From: Zetaproteobacteria bacterium
GTDB lineage: Bacteria > Pseudomonadota > Zetaproteobacteria > Mariprofundales > Mariprofundaceae
DNA: 43,543 nt
Direction: 5' to 3'
NCBI GenBank assembly: GCA_002753275.1
Contig: PEAA01000015.1
Coordinates: forward strand, 1 to 43,543
Shown here: piece by piece, positions 8,333 to 17,487 of the stretch
How positions within the stretch are numbered: the stretch's first letter is position 1
Layout of the letters: each line of letters begins with the position of its first letter
Position numbers and translations under genes: made by a program
The notes under the pieces: model-generated
The model's input: only the letters and a program-made list of their open reading frames with translations
Database searches by the model: none
What the model was told of the DNA's origin: nothing

Positions 8333-9024
8333 TGAAGGTTGCATTGCTACTGTTGTGTGCTGGAAGTAGCCGCCGTTTTGGGGGCGATACTCCAAAGCAG
8401 TATTGTGTTGCAAACGGTCAAGCCTTGGTGGCACATACGCTACAATCATTGGCGATGGAGCCGCGTATTGATTTTGTTCAGCCTGTGGTTGCCGAAGGTT
8501 ATTTTTACGCTTATCAACAGCTTACTTCCCATTTGTCGTTACCCTTTATCCATGGTGATGCGGTGGTGGGGGGGGATTCTCGAGCTGAGTCGATGGCTCA
8601 AGGGCTGGCGGTTATTCCAGAAGAGTATGATGTGATCGCAGTGCATGATGCTGCGCGGGTATTGCCATCGCCTGAATTGCTTGCGGATGTATTGAATGTT
8701 GCGATGGAACATGGTGCTTCTGTTCCTGGGGTGAGCGTGGTTGATACCATCAAACGGGTTAATGCCAAGGGAAAAGTGTTGGAAACCTTGATTCGATCCG
8801 AGTTGCGTGCGGTACAAACCCCGCAAGTGGCACGACGAGATTGGCTGCGGCAGGCGATTGGGCATGCCGGTGCGCAGTTGGCAAGCTTTACCGATGATGT
8901 TTCCTTGCTTGAGCATGCTGGTTTTCCTGTGTATGTGAGCGAGGGTCATTCACTGAATCGCAAGATTACCACACCAGAGGATTTGCTATGGTTGAAGAAA
9001 GTGTTGACGGAGCGGCAGCAATGA
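8332..9024 (+). CDS. ispD: 2-C-methyl-D-erythritol 4-phosphate cytidylyltransferase
   Basis: 230 residues. Third step of the MEP isoprenoid pathway: CTP plus MEP gives CDP-ME. The CTP-binding loop LLCAGSSRRFGG opens the protein, with Lys after it (TPKQY). VHDAARVLPSPELL, DTIK, ...AVQTPQ and TDDVSLLEHAG are family hallmarks. ATG 8332 overlaps the kinase stop by one base. ispF follows with a four-base overlap, the usual ispDF pairing. Confidence 0.95.
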   Translation: MKVALLLLCAGSSRRFGGDTPKQYCVANGQALVAHTLQSLAMEPRIDFVQPVVAEGYFYAYQQLTSHLSLPFIHGDAVVGGDSRAESMAQGLAVIPEEYDVIAVHDAARVLPSPELLADVLNVAMEHGASVPGVSVVDTIKRVNAKGKVLETLIRSELRAVQTPQVARRDWLRQAIGHAGAQLASFTDDVSLLEHAGFPVYVSEGHSLNRKITTPEDLLWLKKVLTERQQ

Positions 9025-9503
9025 TGCGTGTGGGGCAAGGTTTTGATGTTCATCGATTGGTTGATGGGCGTAAGTTGATCCTGGGAGGCGTCGAGGTCCC
9101 TTATCATTTGGGGCTCGAGGGCCATTCGGATGCGGATGTGTTAATTCATGCCTTGTGTGATGCTCTGCTGGGGGCGGCAGGGCTTGGCGATATTGGCCAA
9201 CATTTTCCAGACACTGAAAGCGTACATCAAGGGCGTGACAGTCGTGAATTTTTAGAATTGGTGATGATGAAACTTCATGGTTTAGGCTGGAATCTTGGCA
9301 ATGCCGATATGACAGTGATTGCACAAGCGCCTAAATTATCGCCATTGATTGCAGCGATGCGTCACTCATTGGCATGCGTGATCGGCGTTGATGAATCACA
9401 ATTGAATATTAAAGCAACGACGACAGAGAAGCTGGGATTTACGGGGCGAGGCGAGGGTATTGCTGCCCAAGCGGTTGTGTTGTTAGTGAAGAGGGGATTG
9501 TGA
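9021..9503 (+). CDS. ispF: 2-C-methyl-D-erythritol 2,4-cyclodiphosphate synthase
   Basis: 160 residues. Converts CDP-ME 2-phosphate to ME-cPP in the MEP pathway. The start is set at ATG 9021 (ATGATG) because GGAG lies at 9009-9012 and the family begins with M-R-x-G-x-GFDVHR. Metal and substrate motifs GFDVHR, LEGHSDADVLIHALCDALLGA, DIGQHFPDT and KATTTEKLGFTGRGEGI are all present. The overlap with the ispD stop suggests coupling. Confidence 0.96.
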   Translation: MMRVGQGFDVHRLVDGRKLILGGVEVPYHLGLEGHSDADVLIHALCDALLGAAGLGDIGQHFPDTESVHQGRDSREFLELVMMKLHGLGWNLGNADMTVIAQAPKLSPLIAAMRHSLACVIGVDESQLNIKATTTEKLGFTGRGEGIAAQAVVLLVKRGL

Positions 9504-10180
9504 GCGACGCAACGGCACTATTAAGCATGCAGCAGTTGATGTTGCGTTATAAGACCGGGAAGGTGGCCCTTTCGGGAATCACCATGGATATCAGCGAGAA
9601 TAGTTTTGTCTATTTGACGGGCGAAAGTGGCGCTGGAAAGTCAACCTTATTGCAGATGTTTTATGGTGGATTACGCCCTTCATCAGGGAAGCTTTCAGTT
9701 CAATGTGTGAATATGCGCACCGCACAAGAGGGCGAAATCCGTATGCTGCGGCAACGCACGGGGATTATCTTTCAGGATCACCGTTTGCTTTTTGCCCGTA
9801 CAGTTTTTGAAAACATTGCCTTACCGTTGCGTGTGCAAGGTTGGCATATCGATAAGATTCTTCCGCGTGTGCATAAAGTGCTCAGTTTTGTGGGGCTTGG
9901 TGATCGCATGTGGGCCTATCCTGCTGCGCTTTCGGGAGGGGAGCAGCAACGGGTTGCGATTGCCCGTGCGATCGTGACCAAATCGAGGGTGGTGTTGGCC
10001 GATGAGCCTACCGGTAATCTCGATGTGGAGACTGCGCAGCAAATTATGGATCTGTTGAAAGCGGTCAATCGCAGTGGTTCGACAGTGATTATGGCGACCC
10101 ATGATTTGCATCTGATTAATGAATTTCCAGGTCGTGTGATTACCTTGCATGCAGGCGCGATGGTGGCTGATGATCTCTGA
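9500..10180 (+). CDS. ftsE: Cell-division ABC-type ATPase FtsE
   Basis: 226 residues from GTG 9500 (overlap with ispF stop; GAGGGG just upstream). Walker A GESGAGKST, Q-loop FQDHRLL, ABC signature LSGGEQQR, Walker B VVLADEPTGNLD and switch His in MATHDL are all intact. With FtsX it forms the divisome complex that activates septal peptidoglycan hydrolases. The C-terminal coding end overlaps ftsX by 11 bp. Confidence 0.95.
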   Translation: MSDATALLSMQQLMLRYKTGKVALSGITMDISENSFVYLTGESGAGKSTLLQMFYGGLRPSSGKLSVQCVNMRTAQEGEIRMLRQRTGIIFQDHRLLFARTVFENIALPLRVQGWHIDKILPRVHKVLSFVGLGDRMWAYPAALSGGEQQRVAIARAIVTKSRVVLADEPTGNLDVETAQQIMDLLKAVNRSGSTVIMATHDLHLINEFPGRVITLHAGAMVADDL

Positions 10181-11072
10181 TCTACTTCCCGAACATATGA
10201 AACATCTCCATTTGCCAGGCGGTTTTCAGTTGCCTCCCTTTGGCTTGCATCAATGGCTTGCATTGATCATTGTCGGCGTTGGTTTGTGGTTGGTGGGTTC
10301 GGTGTGGCTTGGCTTGCAGGCGGGGCAGCAGTGGGTCAATAGTTGGCAAGATGATGTGGTCGTGCATGTCTATTTTCCGCATGATCAAGAGCTGGCTTTG
10401 ATTCGAGCGCAAGAGCGTTTCGAGAAGTGGCCATCGGTGGCTTCCGTTCAGTTGCGTCCGGTTGAGGAGGGCGTTGCTTGGCTACAAGAGTGGTTGGGAG
10501 ACACAGGTTTGGATGCCGAGGAGATTGCCAAACGATTGCCGCTGGTACTTGTCTTACGCCTTGGGAATCATGATGAGAGCAGTGAATTTATTTTTGCCGA
10601 TATCCGAGATGAAGCGGTGCGACAGGGTGGGTTTATTAATGAGGATGAATTACTCCTGGCGCGCATGCACGGCTATGTTGCTTCGGTGAAATATATTGTT
10701 CTCTTTGTGACGATATTGCTTGCTTTGGCGATGGCGCTGATTATTTCGAACACATTGCGCATGATGCAACTTTCACACCAAGAGGAGATGGCTTTGATGC
10801 GATTAATGGGCGCAAAAGAGTGGTTTGTGCGTATGCCTTTTATGCTTGAAGGGGCGTTGATCGGTGCAGGGGCAGGTTTTTTGGGGGGGATGTTGTTGTG
10901 GCCTATTTCATGGATGGTCTCAACGATATCCGACCATTTTCATCTCAGTGGTGATGTTGGGTGGATTAGTTTTTCTTTGATGTTGCTGGGGCTTGTTTCA
11001 GGTTGTGTGGGTGCGTGGATTTCAACATTGCGAGGTGTTGATGACCGTGCTGATGAAGATCTTGATTCTTGA
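10170..11072 (+). CDS. ftsX: Cell-division membrane protein FtsX
   Basis: 300 residues if it starts at ATG 10170 (MISDLLPEH); 10149 and 10197 are in-frame alternatives. The topology fits FtsX: cytoplasmic N-terminus, TM1 (~23-45), a periplasmic extracellular loop of ~120 residues (DDVVVHVYF..., the ECD that contacts hydrolase activators), then three helices (~165-195, ~225-250, ~265-288). MMQLSHQEEMALMRLMGAKEWFVRMPFMLEG is covered by the standard MacB/FtsX fold (family motif at ~10770-10860). Last gene of the tightly overlapped 6210-11072 run; no clear terminator follows. Confidence 0.92.
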   Translation: MISDLLPEHMKHLHLPGGFQLPPFGLHQWLALIIVGVGLWLVGSVWLGLQAGQQWVNSWQDDVVVHVYFPHDQELALIRAQERFEKWPSVASVQLRPVEEGVAWLQEWLGDTGLDAEEIAKRLPLVLVLRLGNHDESSEFIFADIRDEAVRQGGFINEDELLLARMHGYVASVKYIVLFVTILLALAMALIISNTLRMMQLSHQEEMALMRLMGAKEWFVRMPFMLEGALIGAGAGFLGGMLLWPISWMVSTISDHFHLSGDVGWISFSLMLLGLVSGCVGAWISTLRGVDDRADEDLDS

Positions 11073-11269
11073 GGAGGCCGTTTCTTTTAGCGCATGCGAT
11101 GGCACGATTATGACGGTTTATTAACGGGTCGGCATTGATGCTGAGAGATGTCTGCACTTTTTATATCATTCCTGCTTATTTTATCATCAGTGAGGAAGGG
11201 GGGATGTCATGGAAATAGTGCTGAAAGATGGTGTTTTATTCGCAATATAATGATTAATAAGCTAGAAAA

Positions 11270-11285
11270 ATAACATTTATGTTAT
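11270..11285. repeat. 16-bp perfect inverted repeat upstream of the MCP-Cache gene
   Basis: ATAACAT-TT-ATGTTAT, arms of 7 bp with a 2-bp centre, about 50 bp before the start codon at 11336. AT-rich palindromes of this size at such a distance can be operators, but there is no independent evidence and no recognised consensus. The rest of 11073-11335 holds no gene. Confidence 0.35.
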
Positions 11286-11335
11286 GGCGCTATTTTTGCT
11301 TAGAAGAGCTCACGCCCATATAAGGAGAGCTCAAA

Positions 11336-12376
11336 ATGAAATCTGTAGAACACCTGTTGGAATCTGCAAATTGCGTAAGCAGCCTTACTAACAATAAAAT
11401 ATTGCAGATTCACGGTATTATGAAACGGTCGCATATGTTGGCATTGAATGCCAATATCGAAGCGAAACGCGCAGGCAATGCAGGACGGACTTTTGGTGTT
11501 GTTGCTAATGAAATGCAGGTGATTTCTCATGAGATCACCACTCTCGCTTCATCACTACAGGGCGAGTTGAGAAATGAGTTGAGCACGCTTAATCATCATG
11601 CAATGGTTGCAGGCAATGAACTGCAACAAGTTCGTGGCGAACGGCTGGCCGATCTTGCACACAATAGTGTTGAAGTGATTGATAGGAACCTATATGAGCG
11701 TTCTTGCGATGTGCGTTGGTGGGCGACGGATCAAGCCATTGTCGCAAGCGCTGCCGATCCGAAATCGGTTGATAAACAGCGGTTTGCAAGCCATCGTCTG
11801 GGCGTTATTTTACAATCATATACAGTCTATGTTGACTTATGGATTGCTGATCTTGATGGCAATATCATCAGCAATGGACGACCCCATCAATTTCCACATG
11901 TTTGTGGAGACAATGTCGCCAATCATGAATGGTTTCAAAAATCTTTACAGACTCAAAGTGGCCATGACTTTGCCGTGGTTGATATCTCTACGATCAAAAG
12001 TCTCAACCATGCGGTTACCGCAATCTATGCAACAGCGATTCGCGCCAATGGTGATGAAAAGGGTGAGATTATAGGTGTTTTAGGCATATTTTTTGATTGG
12101 AGTGCGCAGGCGCAAAGCATTGTTGACGGCGTTCGATTAACGCCCGAAGAGCGTTCACGCAGTCGATGTATGCTGCTTGATTCCAATCATCGCATCTTGG
12201 CTTCAAGTGATCGACAAGGCATTTTAACAGAAACATTCCCGCTTGATACTCGTCAAGGCGAGCAAGGATATTATCTTGATCATAAAAAAATGATTGTGGG
12301 CTATGCGTTAACGCCGGGGTATGAAACCTATCCAGGCTTGGGATGGTATGGCGTGATTATGCAGACAGAGAATTAA
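11336..12376 (+). CDS. MCP signalling-tip protein with C-terminal Cache domain, no membrane segment
   Basis: 346 residues; ATG 11336 has AAGGAG at 11322-11327. Residues ~28-75 match the MCP hairpin tip (MLALNANIEAKRAG...FGVVANEM), the part that contacts CheA/CheW. Only ~70 residues of helix precede ~residue 100, so the long methylation bundle is missing. Residues ~100-345 look like a Cache/PDC sensor (LIDRNL-type entry written here as VIDRNLYER, then VDLWIADLDGNII, NHEWFQKSL, GVLGIFFDW, GWYGVIMQ). No signal peptide or transmembrane helix is visible, so the sensor would be cytoplasmic, and the order is reversed relative to ordinary chemoreceptors. Probably a soluble receptor or accessory; function unproven. 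Confidence 0.75.
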   Translation: MKSVEHLLESANCVSSLTNNKILQIHGIMKRSHMLALNANIEAKRAGNAGRTFGVVANEMQVISHEITTLASSLQGELRNELSTLNHHAMVAGNELQQVRGERLADLAHNSVEVIDRNLYERSCDVRWWATDQAIVASAADPKSVDKQRFASHRLGVILQSYTVYVDLWIADLDGNIISNGRPHQFPHVCGDNVANHEWFQKSLQTQSGHDFAVVDISTIKSLNHAVTAIYATAIRANGDEKGEIIGVLGIFFDWSAQAQSIVDGVRLTPEERSRSRCMLLDSNHRILASSDRQGILTETFPLDTRQGEQGYYLDHKKMIVGYALTPGYETYPGLGWYGVIMQTEN

Positions 12377-12594
12377 GGATACTCTGCCAAAACCTTAACA
12401 TTGCGATTGGATCCGTATATTTTTTCAATAGGATAAAAATAATATTGTGGGTGCGCCAAGGGCAATGATTCGCCTCATTTTTTTATTGTTTCTTTTGGGC
12501 GCCGTTGTGTTTGCATGCGAATGTTTTGCATTTGAATGATTCGTTTTCAATGAAATATGAAGTGTTTTTCAGTCTTGGTTCGATGATTAAAAAG

Positions 12595-12671
<77 letters not shown>

Positions 12672-12702
12672 TATAAAATCGCGTATCGCTCAAGTGGAGC
12701 GC

Positions 12703-12730
12703 ACAATAGCGAATTGTGTCGATGAGTCAA
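12703..12730 (-). promoter_or_regulatory. Sigma-70-type promoter for tRNA-Pro
   Basis: On the minus strand TTGACT (-35) and TATTGT (-10) are separated by 16 bp, about 31 bp before the mature 5' end of the tRNA. Position and spacing fit a housekeeping tRNA promoter. Confidence 0.6.
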
Positions 12731-12817
12731 GAGAAGATTACATGGCTAGGTTTATTGGTTGCTGCGAAGTAGTATTTTTGCAAATTATTAAGTCAAAAAA
12801 GTCAAGAAGGGGGCTGC

Positions 12818-13375
12818 ATGTCACAAACTATCAATATGCGTGGGACAACAATCTGTTGCGTGCGTAAAGATGGCGCTGTTGCCATTGGCGGTGATGGCCA
12901 AGTTACTTTGGGTGACACCGTGATCAAGCATGGGGCGCGTAAAGTTCGAAGTATTCGGGATGGTAAAATTTTGGTTGGATTTGCAGGATCGACAGCAGAT
13001 GCAATGAATCTGTTTGAACGCTTTGAGTCCAAGCTGGATGAACATGGCAATGTGTTGATTCGTGCGGCTGTTGGGCTCGCTAAAGATTGGCGTACAGACC
13101 GTTATTTAAGAAAACTCGAAGCAATGATGATTGTCGCTGACCAAACGCATACTTTGATTATTACCGGAAATGGTGATGTCTTGGAACCCGATGAGAATGT
13201 GGCAACGATTGGTTCTGGTGGCGCTTATGCAAAATCAGCGGCATTGGGAATGAGTAGGCACAGTGCGCTAAGTGCGGAAAATGTTGTGCGCGAAGCGATG
13301 GCAATTGCCGCAAATATATGTATTTATACCAATACATCATTGAAGGTTGAGGTTTTGGAGTATGGACATGCGTAA
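12818..13375 (+). CDS. hslV: ATP-dependent protease peptidase subunit HslV (ClpQ)
   Basis: 185 residues, ATG 12818 with AAGGGGG just upstream. MRGTTICC followed by GGDGQVTLG shows the N-terminal nucleophile Thr, probably T10 after removal of a short propeptide. [15 protein letters not shown] and TIGSGGAYA are family hallmarks. Forms the double-hexamer peptidase core of HslUV in the cytoplasm. Overlaps hslU by 8 bp. Confidence 0.95.
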   Translation: MSQTINMRGTTICCVRKDGAVAIGGDGQVTLGDTVIKHGARKVRSIRDGKILVGFAGSTADAMNLFERFESKLDEHGNVLIRAAVGLAKDWRTDRYLRKLEAMMIVADQTHTLIITGNGDVLEPDENVATIGSGGAYAKSAALGMSRHSALSAENVVREAMAIAANICIYTNTSLKVEVLEYGHA

Positions 13376-14723
13376 ATTTATGACACCCCGTGAGGTGGTG
13401 GTTGAGTTGGATCGTTTTATTGTTGGACAAAAAGATGCCAAACGGGCTGTTTCCATTGCCTTGCGCAACCGTTGGCGCCGGCAGCAAGTTGATTCACCGA
13501 TGCGTGAAGAGATTACCCCCAAAAATATTTTGATGATTGGACCTACAGGGGTGGGAAAAACAGAGATAGCTCGTCGTTTGGCAAAGCTTGCGAACGCCCC
13601 TTTCTTAAAAGTAGAGGCGACAAAGTATACGGAAGTGGGTTATGTTGGTCGTGATGTAGAATCGATTATTCGCGACTTGGTCGATGTTTCGATCAAGATG
13701 GTTCGTGATGAACACATTGAAAAAGTGCAGATTCGTGCAGAAGAGGCCGCAGAAGAGCGTTTGTTGGATATTTTGATTCCAAAACCGGTGGCGTCAAGCA
13801 CTCCTTCACAGCCCGAACTGGTCGAAGGTTCAAAAGATAAACATTATGAGTCGCGCGAAAAAATGCGGGCAAAATTGCGCGAGGGTTCGCTTGATAAACG
13901 GCAAGTCGAAATTGATGTGCATGAGAGTGGTGAGTCGCCAATGATGCAGATATTTTCGGGGCCTATGGGCGGTGATATGGACCTCAACCTTAAAGATATG
14001 CTGGGAGGCTTGGGTGGGAACAAAACCCAAACCAAACGCATGATCATTAAAGATGCGAAAAAGACATTGAAAAACCAAGAGGCCGAGCGTTTGATCGATA
14101 TGGAGCGGGTCAAGCAAGAGGCGATTGATCGCGCTGAAAATCATGGCATCGTCTTTTTGGATGAAGTGGATAAAATTACCCAACGGGGTGGCAAAGAGGG
14201 CGATGTTTCTCGCCAAGGTGTGCAACGCGATCTCCTCCCATTGGTTGAGGGAACCAGTGTGAAAACGCGCAATGGTACGGTTCAAACGGATCATATACTT
14301 TTTATTGCATCAGGGGCGTTTCATTTGTCAAAACCCAGCGATTTGATTCCAGAATTGCAAGGGCGCTTTCCCATTCGTGTCAATCTTGATGCCTTAACAG
14401 AAGAGGACTTCCGCCGAATTTTGGTTGAGCCTGAATCTTCATTGACCAAACAGTATGCAGCACTGCTTGCAACGGAATCGGTAAGCTTGAATTTTACTGA
14501 TTGTGGCATTGCAGAGCTAGCACGCACGGCGGTGTTGGTGAATCAAAAGACTGAAAATATTGGAGCACGGCGTTTACATACTCTGCTGGAGCATGTTTTG
14601 GATGAGGTTAGCTTTGAGGCTTCGGATAACCCCAGTATGAAGGTCGATGTGAATTCTGCGTATGTGCTTGCGCAGCTTGGCGAAATCCCTCATAGTGAAG
14701 ATCTGTCACGCTATATTTTGTGA
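13368..14723 (+). CDS. hslU: ATP-dependent protease ATPase subunit HslU (ClpY)
   Basis: 451 residues. ATG 13368 (MRKFMTPRE) is preferred because GGAG at 13357-13360 lies 7 bp upstream; ATG 13362 is too close to it. Walker [10 protein letters not shown], Walker [10 protein letters not shown], sensor region and the I-domain insertion (~110-230, including a GGLGGN stretch) are present. The C-terminus SEDLSRYIL is the conserved tail that inserts into HslV. Unfolds substrates for HslV; the gene pair is the standard heat-shock protease operon. Converges with the oxygenase gene 15 bp away. Confidence 0.95.
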   Translation: MRKFMTPREVVVELDRFIVGQKDAKRAVSIALRNRWRRQQVDSPMREEITPKNILMIGPTGVGKTEIARRLAKLANAPFLKVEATKYTEVGYVGRDVESIIRDLVDVSIKMVRDEHIEKVQIRAEEAAEERLLDILIPKPVASSTPSQPELVEGSKDKHYESREKMRAKLREGSLDKRQVEIDVHESGESPMMQIFSGPMGGDMDLNLKDMLGGLGGNKTQTKRMIIKDAKKTLKNQEAERLIDMERVKQEAIDRAENHGIVFLDEVDKITQRGGKEGDVSRQGVQRDLLPLVEGTSVKTRNGTVQTDHILFIASGAFHLSKPSDLIPELQGRFPIRVNLDALTEEDFRRILVEPESSLTKQYAALLATESVSLNFTDCGIAELARTAVLVNQKTENIGARRLHTLLEHVLDEVSFEASDNPSMKVDVNSAYVLAQLGEIPHSEDLSRYIL

Positions 14724-14738
14724 TAGAATGGTGATGGA

Positions 14739-15383
14739 TTAAGGGCGTGCGCGAAACCAACCGGTGAGTGAGATGCGATCTCGGCTTGCCGGTTGTACTT
14801 CATGAGGGAAATCACCACTGATAAATGTCACCAATCTCCCTGCGATAGGAAGAATGTCCATTGGAAGTCGAAGGTCTGTTTGAGTGTTCCCTGCATGAAT
14901 GCTGAGCGCTCCGCCATCGCACTCTTGCCAATGATCATTGAGGTATAAAATCGTTGTAACGAGTCGTTCCATGGTGCCAACAAAGCGATCATAGTGCATT
15001 TGATACCGAGCGCCGGGTGGATAAATGGCAAAGTGGCCTTCAAATTCAAAGAGTCCCATGAAAAGATTACGATTGATGGCATGCCGTAATGTTTCTAAGT
15101 CTTGAAAATAGGGGACTTGGATGGCACTTGGGTTTTCTGTGTCGAGCCATAAGATTTGATCATTGCGCACTTCAGGACGGAGTTGCAAGCTGCGTCCATG
15201 CCCAATTCGTGCATGACGGAAGGCACCATTTTCATGCAATGAACGCGCCTCATGTGCGAGATTATGGATAATCAACGGTGATAAGAAATGGTCGTAAATT
15301 GAGAAGCCTTGCGTGCATAAATCATGAACAATGGTTGCAAACTTATCATCAAATGTGGGTTCAAAAGGTTGCTTTTGCAACAT
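14739..15383 (-). CDS. 2-oxoglutarate/Fe(II)-dependent oxygenase (prolyl 4-hydroxylase-like)
   Basis: 214 residues from ATG 15383, chosen because AGGA lies 7 bp upstream; GTG at 15404 would add seven residues. The double-stranded beta-helix carries the Fe(II) facial triad H130-x-D132 (MHYD) and H194 (FPHEV), with R203 positioned to bind 2-oxoglutarate (RDRISLTGWF). The pattern YPPGARYQMHYD and GGALSIH are typical of P4Hc-type SM-20/PHD-related bacterial enzymes. Substrate unknown; relatives may hydroxylate proline in a protein such as EF-Tu. It is a lone gene between hslU (convergent) and speA (divergent). Confidence 0.82.
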   Translation of the reverse strand: MLQKQPFEPTFDDKFATIVHDLCTQGFSIYDHFLSPLIIHNLAHEARSLHENGAFRHARIGHGRSLQLRPEVRNDQILWLDTENPSAIQVPYFQDLETLRHAINRNLFMGLFEFEGHFAIYPPGARYQMHYDRFVGTMERLVTTILYLNDHWQECDGGALSIHAGNTQTDLRLPMDILPIAGRLVTFISGDFPHEVQPASRDRISLTGWFRARP

Positions 15384-15545
15384 GTCGGTTTCCTCGTTAT
15401 TCACTTTTAAAGCGGTGGCGCATCATCGTGAGGATTTGTTGATGCGGCAAGTGGAATGTGACAACACCCTCCTTGGCATTGACTAAAGGAGTTCCAGATT
15501 CAAGCATCGCCAGAGTTGAGAGAAAACAGCGTAGAGAATGATGCT

Positions 15546-17471
15546 ATGGATAAGGTAGGGAATGGTATGAATCGCGATGAAGTCAGTAATATTTATGGTA
15601 TTTCCAATTGGGGAAAAGGACTCTTTGAGGTCGGTGACCATGGCGAGTTACAAGTGCTGTTGGCGGGAAAAAAGGTCTCTTTAAAAGGTGTTTGCGATGA
15701 TTTGGAAGCGCGTGGTCTCACGGCACCCTTACTGATTCGTTTTTCTGATATTTTGCAAGACCGTATGCGCCGTATTCATGGTGCCTTTGCGCTCGCGCGT
15801 GAAGAGGCAGATTATCAAGGGAACTATTTTGGTGTGTATCCAATTAAGGTGAATCAACAGTCACAGGTGGTTGAGGAGGTTGTTGAATTTGGCAAAGCCT
15901 TTCAATGGGGGCTTGAGGCTGGCTCAAAGCCGGAGTTGCATGCTGTTTTGGCGATGATGGAGGATATTGACGGCCCTATTATCTGCAATGGCTACAAAGA
16001 TCGCGAGTTTATCTATTTGGCGCTGATTGGGCAGAAGCTGGGGAAACAGGTCTTTATCGTGGTTGAGAAAATGTCAGAACTGTCCATTATTATTGAGCTC
16101 TCACGACAGTTACAAGTGACGCCACTGATCGGTTTGCGTTGTCGTTTGGCAACGGCAAGCGAAGGAAAGTGGAAGGCTTCAGGAGGGGAGGCTTCCAAGT
16201 TTGGCTTGAGTACGGAAGAGATTTTGCAGGCCGTTGAGACCTTGAAACAGGAAGCGATGCTGCACTGTTTAAGTTTGTTGCATTTTCATCTGGGAAGTCA
16301 AATTCCCCATATTCGGCATATTAAGCAGGCGTTGCAGGAGGTGGGGCGTTTTTATGTTGAGCTGCGTCGTCTTAATGCCCCTATTGATTATATTGATGTG
16401 GGTGGTGGTCTTGGGGTCGACTATGATGGCAGTTTGTCTGGCAGTGAATCATCCGTTGATTATTCGGTGGATGAGTATGCCAGCAACATTGTCTGGGAGT
16501 TGAAAGCGATCTGTGATGAAGAGAGCCTTCCTCAGCCCCATATTATTTCTGAGTCGGGGCGCTCGTTGGTGGCACACCATGCCGTGTTAATTATCGATGT
16601 TCTCGGGACCAATCAGCGCGCCAATGGTGCTGCAGTTGTGATGCCCGATGAACATGCGCCGTTGCCTTTGCGGCAGCTGTGGGAGACTTTGGAGGAACTT
16701 AATCCTAAAGAGGCGCGTATGCTTTACCATGATGCGGTGGCGTACCGTGAAGATATGCAACGGCTATTTGTTTTGGGCCATTGCCGTTTGGAAGAGCGTG
16801 CATTGGCAGACTCCATTTATCAAAACATTATGCGCCAGTTGCAAGTGTGGGCTCAAACCGACGAGGCTTTGGCCGAAGAGATGAAGGAGAGTTTGGCGCT
16901 GCTACGGGATAAATATTTCTGTAACTTTTCAATTTTCCAATCGTTACCAGACGCGTGGGCGATTAATCAAGTATTTCCTGTAACGCCCATTCATCGCCTG
17001 GATGAGATGCCCGATCGCTTGGGTTATCTGGTAGATGTCTCGTGCGATTCAGATGGGCGGTTGAGCCATTTCCCTTGTGCTGGCGAGGTGACCAATAGCT
17101 TGCCTCTTCATCCTGTGCGTGAGGACGAAGATTATCTGCTGGGTATTTTTTTGGTGGGGGCATACCAAGAGATTCTGGGCGATTTGCACAATCTCTTTGG
17201 TGATACGCATGCGATTCATATTCGTATGGATGGGGATACTCTTGAAATTGAGCAGATTGTTGAAGGTGAATCGGTTGCTGAAGTGCTTGAGTATGTTCAG
17301 TTTGATGAAAAAGTCCTGTTGGATCGTGTGCGCCGCGAATTTGCCAAAGCCCGTACAGAGGGGCGTGTTACCGCCTCAGAAGCCAACGCTTATCTCCGTT
17401 TTTATAAAGAGGGCTTGGCAGGGTACACCTATTTGGAAGATCACCTGCCCCCTTCTGTAACACCACGCTGA
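15546..17471 (+). CDS. speA: Biosynthetic arginine decarboxylase
   Basis: About 641 residues from ATG 15546; ATG 15567 and TTG 15516 are in-frame alternatives and none has a decisive ribosome site. Fold type III PLP enzyme. YFGVYPIKVNQQ holds the PLP lysine, SKPELHAVLA, CNGYKDREFI and LHFHLGSQIPHI are SpeA hallmarks, DVGGGLGVDYDG binds the PLP phosphate, and the C-terminal barrel carries SCDSDGR. Decarboxylates arginine to agmatine, the entry to putrescine when ornithine decarboxylase is absent. Fits with nspC and the dehydrogenase downstream as one pathway. Confidence 0.95.
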   Translation: MDKVGNGMNRDEVSNIYGISNWGKGLFEVGDHGELQVLLAGKKVSLKGVCDDLEARGLTAPLLIRFSDILQDRMRRIHGAFALAREEADYQGNYFGVYPIKVNQQSQVVEEVVEFGKAFQWGLEAGSKPELHAVLAMMEDIDGPIICNGYKDREFIYLALIGQKLGKQVFIVVEKMSELSIIIELSRQLQVTPLIGLRCRLATASEGKWKASGGEASKFGLSTEEILQAVETLKQEAMLHCLSLLHFHLGSQIPHIRHIKQALQEVGRFYVELRRLNAPIDYIDVGGGLGVDYDGSLSGSESSVDYSVDEYASNIVWELKAICDEESLPQPHIISESGRSLVAHHAVLIIDVLGTNQRANGAAVVMPDEHAPLPLRQLWETLEELNPKEARMLYHDAVAYREDMQRLFVLGHCRLEERALADSIYQNIMRQLQVWAQTDEALAEEMKESLALLRDKYFCNFSIFQSLPDAWAINQVFPVTPIHRLDEMPDRLGYLVDVSCDSDGRLSHFPCAGEVTNSLPLHPVREDEDYLLGIFLVGAYQEILGDLHNLFGDTHAIHIRMDGDTLEIEQIVEGESVAEVLEYVQFDEKVLLDRVRREFAKARTEGRVTASEANAYLRFYKEGLAGYTYLEDHLPPSVTPR

Positions 17472-17487
17472 TGGCTAACGCTGTTTG

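Noticed and set aside
13830-14294. 154-aa minus-strand open frame opposite hslU
   Set aside because: Antisense to the conserved HslU ATPase region; the composition is that of a reverse-strand shadow.
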